A DNA stretch of 64,000 bases, from the NCBI RefSeq assembly GCF_003984625.1, contig NZ_RWKH01000013.1, positions 62,001 to 126,000 of the forward strand, in the 5' to 3' direction. Position 1 is the stretch's first letter. Every line of letters begins with the position of its first letter. Below the pieces are notes generated by a model. The model was not told the DNA's origin. It saw only the letters and a list, made by a program, of their open reading frames with translations, and made no database searches. Source of the stretch: Variovorax sp. DXTD-1. GTDB lineage: Bacteria > Pseudomonadota > Gammaproteobacteria > Burkholderiales > Burkholderiaceae_C. The position numbers and the translations under genes are program-made. This document shows positions 24,847 through 33,211 of this stretch, piece by piece.

Positions 24847-26172
24847 ATGCCTGCACCTCTATTTCCAGTCGAGTCGAGCCCGGACCTGCCGACGCATGCG
24901 GACGTCGTCGTGATCGGCGGCGGCATCATCGGCGCCTTTGCCGCCTACTACATGGCCAAGCGCGGCATGAAGGTCGCGCTGGTGGAAAAGGGACGCGTCG
25001 GCGCCGAGCAATCGAGCCGAAACTGGGGCTGGTGCCGCCAGCAGAACCGCGATGCGCGCGAATTGCCGATGGCCACGAAAAGCCTGGACCTGTGGGAACA
25101 GTTCACCGCAGAAACCGGCGAGGTGACGGGCTTCCGGAGATGCGGGTTGCTCTACCTCAGCAACAGCGAGAAAGAGCTGGAAGGCTGGGCGCGGTGGGGC
25201 GAGTTTGCGCGCACCGTCGATGTCAAGACCCAGATGCTGACCGCGGACGAAGCGGCGCAGCGCGGCCGCGCAACCGGCAAGCGCTGGAAGGGCGGCGTCT
25301 TTGCGCCGACCGACGGCACTGCCGACCCATCGCGTGCGGCGCCGGCCGTGGCGCGGGCTTTCATGAGATTGGGCGGCACGGTCCACCAAGGCTGCGCCGC
25401 GCGCGGCGTCGAAACCGAGGGCGGCCGGCTCTCGGCGGTGGTCACCGAAAAGGGAACCATCCGCACCAAGGTCGCGGTGCTCGCCGGCGGCGCCTGGGCG
25501 TCCTCGTTCTGCCGCCAGTACGGCATCCGGTTTCCGCAGGCCGCCATCCGGCAGACGGTGCTGTCGGTTACCACGGGCGGCAAGGACATACCGGCTGCGC
25601 TCCACACGACGGGCGTTTCCATGACGCGGCGCGTGGACGGCGGATATACCCTGGCCATCAGCGGCCGGGGACGCGTGGATCCCACGCCGCAGCTGCTGCG
25701 CTTTGCGCCGCAGTTTTTGCCCATGTTCCAGCGGCGGTGGCGCAATCTCGCGCCCGGCGGGCTCGAAGGCGTCCGCTCGGGGCATGAGGGCTGGTCCCGC
25801 TGGCGGCTCGACAAGCCGACGCCGATGGAGCGCATGCGCGTTCTCGACCCGAAGGTGGACGCATCGGTGGTGAGCCTCACCTACAAGCGCGCGGTGGAGC
25901 TGGTGCCGGAGCTGAAGCAGAGTTCGGTCAGCGCTGCCTGGGCCGGCTATGTCGACAGCACACCCGACGGCGTTCCCGGAATCGGCGAGATGTCGAACCT
26001 GCCCGGCTTCGTGCTGGCGGCCGGGTTCAGCGGCCATGGCTTCGGCATCGGCCCCGGGGCCGGCCATCTGATTGCCGATATCGTCAGCGGCGCCGAACCC
26101 ATCGTCGATCCGCGCCCCTACCACCCGGACAGATTCCTGTCGTCGGCGTGGGGCAAGGTCGCGGACTTCTAA
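24847..26172 (+). CDS. FAD-dependent oxidoreductase (DAO/PuuB-like)
   Basis: A 441-residue member of the FAD-dependent D-amino acid oxidase fold (PF01266). The dinucleotide site is VVVIGGGIIGAFAAYY near residues 20-35, followed by a conserved region SRNWGWCRQQNRDARE, and the C-terminal FAD-contact segment is AGFSGHGFGIGPGAG. Such enzymes oxidise amines or amino acids to imines, giving aldehydes or keto acids and H2O2 or reduced carrier. It follows the aldehyde dehydrogenase by 35 bp and precedes a GNAT gene by 8 bp. Substrate unknown; polyamine-derived amines are one option. Confidence 0.88.
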   Translation: MPAPLFPVESSPDLPTHADVVVIGGGIIGAFAAYYMAKRGMKVALVEKGRVGAEQSSRNWGWCRQQNRDARELPMATKSLDLWEQFTAETGEVTGFRRCGLLYLSNSEKELEGWARWGEFARTVDVKTQMLTADEAAQRGRATGKRWKGGVFAPTDGTADPSRAAPAVARAFMRLGGTVHQGCAARGVETEGGRLSAVVTEKGTIRTKVAVLAGGAWASSFCRQYGIRFPQAAIRQTVLSVTTGGKDIPAALHTTGVSMTRRVDGGYTLAISGRGRVDPTPQLLRFAPQFLPMFQRRWRNLAPGGLEGVRSGHEGWSRWRLDKPTPMERMRVLDPKVDASVVSLTYKRAVELVPELKQSSVSAAWAGYVDSTPDGVPGIGEMSNLPGFVLAAGFSGHGFGIGPGAGHLIADIVSGAEPIVDPRPYHPDRFLSSAWGKVADF

Positions 26173-26180
26173 AGACAGCC

Positions 26181-27071
26181 ATGACGCCGCGGCTCACCGC
26201 GCTGCGCGCGGATCACTTGCCCGACGCTGTCCGGCAATCGGCCGCACTGGGGTGGCCCTATCGCGAGGCCGACTGGCGCTTTGCCTTCGATCTCGGCGGG
26301 GGCTTCGCGGCGGAAGCCGATGGCCGCCTGGTGGCCACGGCGATGTGGTGGCCCTATGGCGAGGCCCATGGCTCGGTGGGCATGATCATCGTCGACCCCG
26401 CCATGCAGGGGCGCGGCCTGGGACGTGCCCTGATGGAGAAGCTGCTCCACGAGGCAGGCAACCGCACCGTGTTCCTCAACTCCACCCAGGAAGGGCTTCC
26501 GCTCTATACGCAACTCGGGTTTGTCGCCTGCGGGCAGGTGTTCCAGCACCAGGCTGCACTGCCGCCTGAAGCCGCTCTGCCTGCCGCGCTGTCGCACCTG
26601 CGGCCCATGCAGCCGGCAGACGGCGAGAGCCTGCGCCGGCTGGATCGGGCTGCCACGGGGATGGACCGAACCGCTTTGCTCGATGCATTGCTCGCGGCCG
26701 GAACGACGATGGTCGTCGACCGCGGTGCCGGTGTGTCGGCCTACGCCTCGGCAAGGGAGTTCGGGCACGGCGTGGTGATCGGCCCGGTGGTCGCATCGGG
26801 CGCCAGCAGCGCGGCCGATTCGAGGGACCTCATCGCCGCGCTCGCCGGCCGCTTTCGCGGCCGGTTCGTTCGCATCGACGTGACGGAGGGCAGCGGCCTG
26901 TCTCCGTGGCTTATCCGGACGGGGCTGCCCTGCGTCGGCCACGCGGTGCCGATGGTGCGCGATGTCCAGCGTCGCACGACCGACGCCGGTCCTGTCGCAG
27001 ATGCCCTGGCAGATGCCCTGGCAGGTGCGCACCCGCGCCTGTTCGCCCTTTCGAACCAGTCGTTCGGCTGA
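26181..27071 (+). CDS. GNAT-family N-acetyltransferase
   Basis: A 296-residue protein whose first half is a GNAT domain: the acetyl-CoA site is GMIIVDPAMQGRGLGRALME (residues about 72-91) and LYTQLGFVACGQVF is the usual C-terminal strand. The second half has a weaker GNAT-like fold ending in a domain with CVGHAVPMV, as in two-domain GNATs. Near the C-terminus the DNA repeats GCAGATGCCCTG twice, giving ADALADALAG. It sits between two FAD oxidase genes (8 bp and 52 bp spacers), so an N-acetylated amine intermediate is possible. Confidence 0.85.
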   Translation: MTPRLTALRADHLPDAVRQSAALGWPYREADWRFAFDLGGGFAAEADGRLVATAMWWPYGEAHGSVGMIIVDPAMQGRGLGRALMEKLLHEAGNRTVFLNSTQEGLPLYTQLGFVACGQVFQHQAALPPEAALPAALSHLRPMQPADGESLRRLDRAATGMDRTALLDALLAAGTTMVVDRGAGVSAYASAREFGHGVVIGPVVASGASSAADSRDLIAALAGRFRGRFVRIDVTEGSGLSPWLIRTGLPCVGHAVPMVRDVQRRTTDAGPVADALADALAGAHPRLFALSNQSFG

Positions 27072-27123
27072 GCCGCCGACTCGGCACACCCAAGCGTCTC
27101 CCTGACATGACGGAGATCCACTT

Positions 27124-28401
27124 ATGAAGCTGATGCCCTACTGGCTGGATACCGCGCCCAGGTTTACCGGCGGCCACGCCGAGGCGCCCGGCGGCGATGT
27201 CGATGTGGCGGTGGTCGGTGCGGGCTTCACCGGCTTGTCCGCGGCCATCGCACTGGCCAAGAAGGGCGCAAGCGTTGCGGTGTTCGACGCCGGAAACGTG
27301 GGCAGTGCCGCCTCGGGCCGCAATGGCGGCATGTGCAACAACGGCTTCGCGCAAGACTATTGCGCGCTGTCGGGCAAGCTCGGGCGCGCGCGGGCCAACA
27401 TGCTCTATCGCGCGTTCGACGCGGGCGTTTCCAAGGTGGAGTCGCTGATCGCGGAGGAGGGCATCGATTGCGACTTCAAGCGTGTCGGCAAGCTCAAGCT
27501 CGCCGCCAAGCCGGAACACTACGACAAGCTGGCCCGCTCGCAAGCGCTGATGGCCAAGGAATGCGATCCCGACACCCACATGGTGACGCGGGCCGAACTG
27601 CGCAGCGAGATCGGGTCGGACCAATATTTCGGCGGCATGGTCTTCGGCAAGAGCGCGGGCATGCACGTGGGGCGCTACGGCCATGGCCTTGCCGTAGCGG
27701 CCGCGAAGCGCGGCGTGCGCATCTACGAGAACGCGCCCGTCGTCGGCCTCAAGCGGCAGGGCGGTTCGGTGCATCGGGTCGAAACACCCGGCGGCAGCAT
27801 CCGCGCCCGGCAGGTGCTGCTTGCGACCGGGACATCGGCCGTGGGGCCGCTCGCGTGGTTCCGCCGCCGCATCGTGCCCGTGGGCGCATTCATCATCGTG
27901 ACCGAGCCGCTCCCGGTCGAAGTGCTCGACCGGCTGACGCCGCGCCGCCGCATGACGACGGACACGAAGAACTTCGTCAACTACTTTCGCGTGACGCCGG
28001 ACAACCGCCTGCTGTTCGGTGGCCGCGCGCGTTTTGCGGCGACCAACCCCAAGTCGGACGTGAAGAGCGGCGCCATCCTGCAGCGGTCGCTCGTGCAGGT
28101 CTTTCCCGAGTTGAGAGACACCCGCATCGACTACTGCTGGGGCGGCATGGTCGACATGACGCGCGACCGCCTGCCGCGCGCCGGAGAGCGCAACGGGCTT
28201 TTCTATTCCATGGGCTACAGCGGGCACGGAACCCACATGTCGACCTACATGGGCGCGATCATGGCGGAGGTGCTGGACGGCCGCGCTGATCTGAACCCGT
28301 GGCGCGATTTCGACTGGCCCGCGATTCCCGGGCATTTCGGCAAGCCGTGGTTTCTTCCGATCGTCGGTGCCTACTACCGCTTCCAGGACCTGGTGCGCTG
28401 A
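27124..28401 (+). CDS. FAD-dependent oxidoreductase (gamma-glutamylputrescine oxidase-like)
   Basis: A 425-residue FAD enzyme of the D-amino-acid oxidase fold. The FAD site is VAVVGAGFTGLSAAIALAKK around residues 24-43, followed by GSAASGRNGGMCNNGF, typical of PuuB-type oxidases, and the C-terminal segment YSMGYSGHGTHMSTYMG. It is the last of five co-directional genes beginning at the cupin. Two FAD oxidases in one unit may act on successive intermediates. It converges on the SET gene 21 bp beyond its stop. Confidence 0.88.
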   Translation: MKLMPYWLDTAPRFTGGHAEAPGGDVDVAVVGAGFTGLSAAIALAKKGASVAVFDAGNVGSAASGRNGGMCNNGFAQDYCALSGKLGRARANMLYRAFDAGVSKVESLIAEEGIDCDFKRVGKLKLAAKPEHYDKLARSQALMAKECDPDTHMVTRAELRSEIGSDQYFGGMVFGKSAGMHVGRYGHGLAVAAAKRGVRIYENAPVVGLKRQGGSVHRVETPGGSIRARQVLLATGTSAVGPLAWFRRRIVPVGAFIIVTEPLPVEVLDRLTPRRRMTTDTKNFVNYFRVTPDNRLLFGGRARFAATNPKSDVKSGAILQRSLVQVFPELRDTRIDYCWGGMVDMTRDRLPRAGERNGLFYSMGYSGHGTHMSTYMGAIMAEVLDGRADLNPWRDFDWPAIPGHFGKPWFLPIVGAYYRFQDLVR

Positions 28402-28422
28402 ACAGCTTCCGCGCCCAGGCGG

Positions 28423-28893
28423 TCATTCCGCCTCGACCGGCGCCAGCATGGTGCCGCGGCAGTTGGGCGAGCCGCAATGGCAGGGGTATTTGGAGGCCGG
28501 CGAACCGTCGTCGGCGGTCAGGGAATAGTCGATGAACAGCTCGTCGCCCGCGTCCACCGGCACGATGGTCTGGAACTTCAGCACCAGCTCGCCCGCATCG
28601 TCGTACTCTTCGACCGCCTCGCAGTTGGGATCGCAGGCATGGTTGAGGTGGCGCGTGCCGTTGCCGCCCTTGCCGCCGTCGATGGTCTCGTGATTGGAGA
28701 GGGTGAACAGGTAGGTGAGCTGGTCGTTCCACGCGCCGGCGGCGATCTCCTGCTGCGTGTAGCGGCGGCCTTCGTAGAGCCCGAGGAATGCGTAGGCGGG
28801 CAAGTCGCGCGTTGCAAAGGCGCCGAGCCCATGCACTCCGCTGGGCCCGACGCGGATGAACGGCGTGGACGAGGTTTGCTTGCGGCGTTTCAT
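28423..28893 (-). CDS. SET-domain protein with post-SET zinc motif
   Basis: A 156-residue SET-domain protein, a fold normally used for protein lysine methylation with S-adenosylmethionine. The motifs are complete: GVHGLGAFATRDLPA at the N-terminus, the pseudoknot residues in HLNHACDPNCEA, ELFIDYSL (the E-L-x-x-D-Y block), and a post-SET cluster YPCHCGSPNCRGTM that can bind zinc. ATG at 28893 was chosen; an in-frame upstream extension to 28965 is possible but would overlap the end of the LysR gene more deeply. The protein target is unknown. Bacterial SET proteins are uncommon outside pathogens and some betaproteobacteria. Confidence 0.85.
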   Translation of the reverse strand: MKRRKQTSSTPFIRVGPSGVHGLGAFATRDLPAYAFLGLYEGRRYTQQEIAAGAWNDQLTYLFTLSNHETIDGGKGGNGTRHLNHACDPNCEAVEEYDDAGELVLKFQTIVPVDAGDELFIDYSLTADDGSPASKYPCHCGSPNCRGTMLAPVEAE

Positions 28894-28921
28894 GGGCCCC
28901 AGTGTGCACCAGCCACCTTGC

Positions 28922-29866
28922 TCAGGGCTTGCGTTCTTCCTCGCGCTTTTTGTCATGCTCTTCATCGGCTTGGGCCTGGAACATGCGCGTGAAGTCGCAG
29001 CACTCCTGCGCCAGCATCACGATCGACGAGGTGAGCGCGCTGCGGTGCTCGCCCTTGTGCATGGCCACGTAATGCACCGCGGGTAGCGCGGGCACCACGT
29101 CGATCACGGCGAGCATGCCGGCCGAAACGAGCGGGTCGAGGCACTGGCGCGGCAGGTAGCTCACCCCCAGGCCCGATACCGTGAGCCCCGTCAGCGCCAC
29201 GAGGTTGCTCACCACGATGGTGTCGGAAGGCTGCACGCCCTGGTCCTTCATCCACGCGTCGTAGGCGCGGCCCGTGCCTGAGTTGCTGCCTTGCACCAGC
29301 ATGCGGTGCCGGGCGAGTTCGTGCAGTCGCACGGTGCCGGCGGCGGCCACCACGCCCGGCTTGCACATCCAGGCGCTCTGCACCTTGCCGATGGCCTTGC
29401 TCTGCATGCGCGAATCGGCAAAGGTGTCGGGCACGATCACCAGGTCGAGTTCGTCCGCCAGCAGCTTGTCGCGCAACTGCAGGCTGTCGTCCACGTCGGG
29501 CTCGAGAATGACCTTGGGGTAGTGCCGCTGGATCAGCCCCACCAGCCGGGGCAGCCAGGTCATTGCGGTGAGCTCCGTCACGCCGATGCGCAGCCGCCGC
29601 TCCACCACGCCCGGCTTGCTGAACTGCTCGACGGCGGCATCGCGCTGCTCGAGCAGCCGGGCCGCAAGCACGAACATCTCTTCGCCTTTTTCGGTCAACC
29701 GTGCGGTGCGCTGGGTTCGGTCGAAAAGCTCGGTGTCGAACAGCAGCTCGAGTTCATGCACCCGCTTGGACACGGCCGATTGCGAGGTGTGAAGCTGATT
29801 GGCCGCCTGCGCAAAGCCGCCGAGCCTGGCGATCCAGTACAGGGCCTCAAGCTGCTTGAAGGTCAT
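28922..29866 (-). CDS. LysR-family regulator
   Basis: A LysR protein of about 314 residues. It starts MTFKQLEALYWIARLGGF; the helix-turn-helix is ANQLHTSQSAVSKRVHELEL. The effector domain has the usual RLRIGVTELTAMTWLP segment. AAGGAG stands 13 bp before the ATG at 29866 (10 bp before an adjoining GTG); the frame is open to 29914. A charged C-terminal tail (DEEHDKKREEERKP) is unusual. It is divergent from the amino-acid binding protein and PLP enzyme genes and probably regulates them. Confidence 0.88.
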   Translation of the reverse strand: MTFKQLEALYWIARLGGFAQAANQLHTSQSAVSKRVHELELLFDTELFDRTQRTARLTEKGEEMFVLAARLLEQRDAAVEQFSKPGVVERRLRIGVTELTAMTWLPRLVGLIQRHYPKVILEPDVDDSLQLRDKLLADELDLVIVPDTFADSRMQSKAIGKVQSAWMCKPGVVAAAGTVRLHELARHRMLVQGSNSGTGRAYDAWMKDQGVQPSDTIVVSNLVALTGLTVSGLGVSYLPRQCLDPLVSAGMLAVIDVVPALPAVHYVAMHKGEHRSALTSSIVMLAQECCDFTRMFQAQADEEHDKKREEERKP

Positions 29867-30012
29867 CACGTGCGTGCGGCTCCTTAACTGAATACTTTTA
29901 TTCATGTAATTCAATCACAAAAAATCGCTTTTGGAAATTTGAAGCCGCGCCGAAGATTTGCACCGTGCTGCTGCTCCGTGTACTTCCTGCTTCATCTTCA
30001 AAGGAACATTCC

Positions 30013-30906
30013 ATGAACTTCAAACTGTCCCTCCTGCTTGGCGCCGGCATCGCGCTGGCTTGCGGTGCCGCGGCGGCGCAAGAAAGCCCCACGCTGCGCA
30101 AGATCAAGGAAAGCGGCACGGTGCAGATCGGCAGCCGCGACACGCAGATTCCGTTCTCCTACAAGACGGGCGCCGAGAGCGCGCCCATCGGCTTCACCAA
30201 CGAGATCTGCCTGAAGGTGGTCGACGCCATCAAGGCCAAGCTGGGCATGCAGAAGATCGACGTGCGCTACACGCTGCTCAACTCCACCAACCGCATTCCG
30301 CTGGTGCAGAACGGCACGGTCGACCTGGATTGCGCGACCACCACCAACACCGTGCAGCGCCAGCAGCAGGTCGACTTTGCGCCGAGCCACTTCGTCACCA
30401 ACATCACCGCCGCGGTCAAGAAGAACTCGGGCATCAACTCGATTGCCGACCTGCAGGGCAAGACCGTGGCCACGGTGGCCGGCAGCACCTCGATGCAGCT
30501 GCTGCGCGGCTTCCGCAAGACCGAGAACATCGAGGTGCAGGAGATCGCGGGCAAGGACACGGCCGACGCCTTCCTGCTGCTGGCGAGCGACCGCGCCGTG
30601 GCCTACGTGCTCGACGACGTGCAGCTGGCCGGCCTCATTGCCAACCAGCCCAATGCCTCCGACTACAAGCTGCTGAAGGACGTGCTGCGGCAAGAGCCCT
30701 ACGGCATCATGATGCGCAAGGACGACCCCGAGTTCAAGGCCATCGTCGACCAGGCCGTGACCGAATTGATGAAGTCGGGCGCCATCGACAAGCTCTACGC
30801 CAAGTGGTTCATGTCGCCCATTCCGCCGCGCAACGTGAACCTGAATTTCCCGATGTCCGACGCGGTGCGCGAGGCCTACAAGAACCCGAACAACAAGGGC
30901 GTTTGA
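30013..30906 (+). CDS. Amino-acid ABC transporter periplasmic binding protein (GltI-like)
   Basis: A 297-residue periplasmic binding protein of the family-3 type. A signal peptide ends near residue 22 (ALACGAAAAQE). The domain contains GTVQIGSRDTQIPFSYK, FTNEICLKVVDAI and the hinge region with NRIPLVQNGTVDLDCATTTN, typical of glutamate/aspartate-binding GltI proteins. No permease or ATPase gene is adjacent. The next gene, a PLP enzyme, starts 2 bp after its stop, so the two are co-transcribed. The ligand is likely an amino acid, perhaps the substrate of the PLP enzyme. Confidence 0.9.
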   Translation: MNFKLSLLLGAGIALACGAAAAQESPTLRKIKESGTVQIGSRDTQIPFSYKTGAESAPIGFTNEICLKVVDAIKAKLGMQKIDVRYTLLNSTNRIPLVQNGTVDLDCATTTNTVQRQQQVDFAPSHFVTNITAAVKKNSGINSIADLQGKTVATVAGSTSMQLLRGFRKTENIEVQEIAGKDTADAFLLLASDRAVAYVLDDVQLAGLIANQPNASDYKLLKDVLRQEPYGIMMRKDDPEFKAIVDQAVTELMKSGAIDKLYAKWFMSPIPPRNVNLNFPMSDAVREAYKNPNNKGV

Positions 30907-30908
30907 GG

Positions 30909-32225
30909 ATGCCGGCCACCAAACACCATGCCAACGGGCTGGCGTTTCCCGAAGCGCTCATGCGCGCGGTGAAGCAGCGCTTTCTCAACGTCGACCACGA
31001 CCACCACGGGCGCGAGCGCCTCTACTTCGACAACGCGGGCGGCTCGTTCCGGCTGAAGGCGGCCGTCGAGCGGTTTGCGCAGGTCGACGCCATTCCCGAC
31101 AACGCGGAGCGCATTCACGCCACCGCTGCCGAGCTGCAAGAGATCCAGGCCCGGGGCACGGCCGACGTACGCACCATCTTCAATGCGCAGGGCGGCAGCG
31201 TCTATGCATCGCTCACCGCATCGGGCGCCATGTTCGACATGGTGCGCGCGGTGGCCGAGAACGTGCCCGGCACGAACATGGTTACCACCGTGCTCGAGCA
31301 TCCCTCGTCGTTCGACGCGATGAGCCTCTATGCCCAACGGGCTGGCCGCGAGCTGCGGGTAGCCAGGAGCAACCCCGAGACCGGCGGCGTCGATGCCGAC
31401 GAGATCGTGCGGCTGGTCGACAAGGAAACCTGCCTGCTCAACGTCATCTACGCATCGAACATCTCTGGCGCCAAGCTCGACCTGGAGCAGATCGTGCGGC
31501 GCGCAAGGGAGATCAAGCCCGACCTCTACATTGTGGTCGACGCGGTGCAGCATGCGCCGCACGGGCTGATCGACCTGCAGAAGACGCCGGTGGACGGCAT
31601 CAACATGGCGCCGTACAAGTTCTTCGGTTGCCGGGGCTCGGGCCTGTCGTGGGTGTCGGACCGTGCGGCGCTGCTGCCGCACCACAAGCTTGCAGGCAAG
31701 AAGCCCGACTTCTGGGACCTGGGAAGCTCGGCCCCATGGCAGTTTGCGGTGGTTACCGAAGTCGTCGACCACGTGTGCTGGCTCGGCGGCCATTTTTCGG
31801 ACGCTGTCGAGCGGCGGGCGCTGTTCGAGGCGGGCATCGCGCACATCGAACTGCACGAGCGGGCCTTGCTCGCGGCGCTGCTCGACGGAAGCGGCGAGGC
31901 TACGGGCCTGCGCAATATCGAAGGCGTGAAGGTCTTCCTCGATCACCCGGACCTGACGAAGCGCGACCTGATCATTGGCATCGGCTTCGATCACCTGGAT
32001 TGCACGCAGGCCGTGCTCGAGTACGGCAAGCGCGGCGTAACGGTGTACGAGCGCGTGGCAAGCAGCATCTACTCCAAGCGCATGCTCGACTCCTTCGGGC
32101 TCGAAGGCACGGTGCGCGTCTCACCGCTGCATTGCAACTCGCTGGCCGACATGGAGAAGTTTCTCCATGTGACGCAGGAGATTGCCCTCAGCGCGAAAGG
32201 GCTGCGGACAGGAACCGCCGGATGA
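30909..32225 (+). CDS. Class-V aminotransferase / cysteine-desulfurase-like PLP enzyme
   Basis: A 438-residue fold-type-I PLP enzyme of the class-V (NifS/CsdB) group. The likely PLP lysine is in NMAPYKFFGCRGSG, with the phosphate/ring-binding aspartate in VVDAVQHAPHG. EHPSSFDAMS and NLDLEQIV-like blocks are also in place. It starts 2 bp after the binding protein stop (GAGG overlaps that stop codon), so the two work on one substrate. Its 3' end overlaps the convergent alpha/beta hydrolase gene by 38 bp. Transamination, desulfuration or lyase activity cannot be told apart from sequence. Confidence 0.85.
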   Translation: MPATKHHANGLAFPEALMRAVKQRFLNVDHDHHGRERLYFDNAGGSFRLKAAVERFAQVDAIPDNAERIHATAAELQEIQARGTADVRTIFNAQGGSVYASLTASGAMFDMVRAVAENVPGTNMVTTVLEHPSSFDAMSLYAQRAGRELRVARSNPETGGVDADEIVRLVDKETCLLNVIYASNISGAKLDLEQIVRRAREIKPDLYIVVDAVQHAPHGLIDLQKTPVDGINMAPYKFFGCRGSGLSWVSDRAALLPHHKLAGKKPDFWDLGSSAPWQFAVVTEVVDHVCWLGGHFSDAVERRALFEAGIAHIELHERALLAALLDGSGEATGLRNIEGVKVFLDHPDLTKRDLIIGIGFDHLDCTQAVLEYGKRGVTVYERVASSIYSKRMLDSFGLEGTVRVSPLHCNSLADMEKFLHVTQEIALSAKGLRTGTAG

Positions 32226-33111
32226 CGGGAACCACCTGCTCGAGGTGCGTTTCGAGCAGCCAGTGCCCGCCGTCGGTCAGCACCAGCTCGGCTTTCGGAA
32301 TGTCGCGCAGGTAGGCACGTGCGGAAGCCTCGGGCATGTAGCCGTCGTTCGGCCCCCAGACGATGAGGGCGGACGGCTGGTGTTCGCGCAGATAGGCCTG
32401 GTAGCGCGGAAACCACTCGAGGTTCTGCTTCAGGCCTTCCATCAGGTTGAGCGACAGCTTGCGCCGCGGCGGCGTGTTCATCAGCGGCCAATGCAGCTTC
32501 CACAGGTCGGGCGGGATCTGCGCAGCCTGCGCTTCGGACACCTCGCCAACGAACTCCGCGCGAAAGCCCTCCTCGCTCACCGCCTCTTCGAGCACCGCCC
32601 GGTTCTTTGCCGACGGATCGCGCCAGAATTCCTGGATGGCCTTGTACTTGGGGCCGAGCGTGTCTTCGTAGATATCGCCGTTCTGGATGATGAGCGCAGT
32701 GACGCGCTCAGGATGGCGAATCGCCAGGCGCAGGCCGATCTGCGAGCCGTAGTCGTGCAGGTACAGGCCGTACCTGCCGATCTCCAGCTTGTTGCAGAAG
32801 GCCTCGAGAAAGCCCGCATAGGCGTCGAAGTCGAATCCGAAGGCGTTGGCAGGCGGTGTGTCGCTCAGACCAAAGCCGGGATAGTCCGGCGCCACCAGGC
32901 GCCACTTGTCGGCCAGGGCCGGCATGAGCCGGCGGTACTGGAAAGACGAGCACGGATAGCCGTGCGGAAGCAGCAACACCGGCGCATCCCGCGGGCCGGC
33001 TTCGCGGTAGAAGATCTGCGTCCCGTCGACATCGATGAAGCGATGCGAAACCGCATGCGCATCGGCGGGCAGCGGGGACGTGGAGGAACTGCGTTCGGTC
33101 ATGCGCCCCAT
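32188..33111 (-). CDS. Alpha/beta hydrolase (epoxide hydrolase/dehalogenase-like)
   Basis: A 307-residue alpha/beta hydrolase. The oxyanion motif is HGYP, the nucleophile region is LHDYGSQIG, where the nucleophile is Asp rather than Ser, and the catalytic histidine is in TDGGHWLLETH. An Asp nucleophile is characteristic of epoxide hydrolases and haloalkane dehalogenases. The start at 33111 or 33102 (both ATG, in frame) is undecided. Its tail overlaps the PLP-enzyme tail by 38 bp on the opposite strand. Substrate unknown. Confidence 0.85.
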   Translation of the reverse strand: MGRMTERSSSTSPLPADAHAVSHRFIDVDGTQIFYREAGPRDAPVLLLPHGYPCSSFQYRRLMPALADKWRLVAPDYPGFGLSDTPPANAFGFDFDAYAGFLEAFCNKLEIGRYGLYLHDYGSQIGLRLAIRHPERVTALIIQNGDIYEDTLGPKYKAIQEFWRDPSAKNRAVLEEAVSEEGFRAEFVGEVSEAQAAQIPPDLWKLHWPLMNTPPRRKLSLNLMEGLKQNLEWFPRYQAYLREHQPSALIVWGPNDGYMPEASARAYLRDIPKAELVLTDGGHWLLETHLEQVVPVIRRFLSAALSR

Positions 33112-33211
33112 GCTGCGCGCCGGTGCCTGCCGGCGGGTGTAGGTGGCCGCTGATGCGCTGCGTCGGACGGCCGCAACGCAGGCCGGTGGGCAGATGGCCC
33201 CGCCCGGAGGC

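Noticed and set aside
26990..27040. Tandem 12-bp repeat as a mobile or CRISPR-like element
   Set aside because: It has only two copies, lies inside the GNAT gene and keeps its reading frame; a simple slippage duplication is enough.
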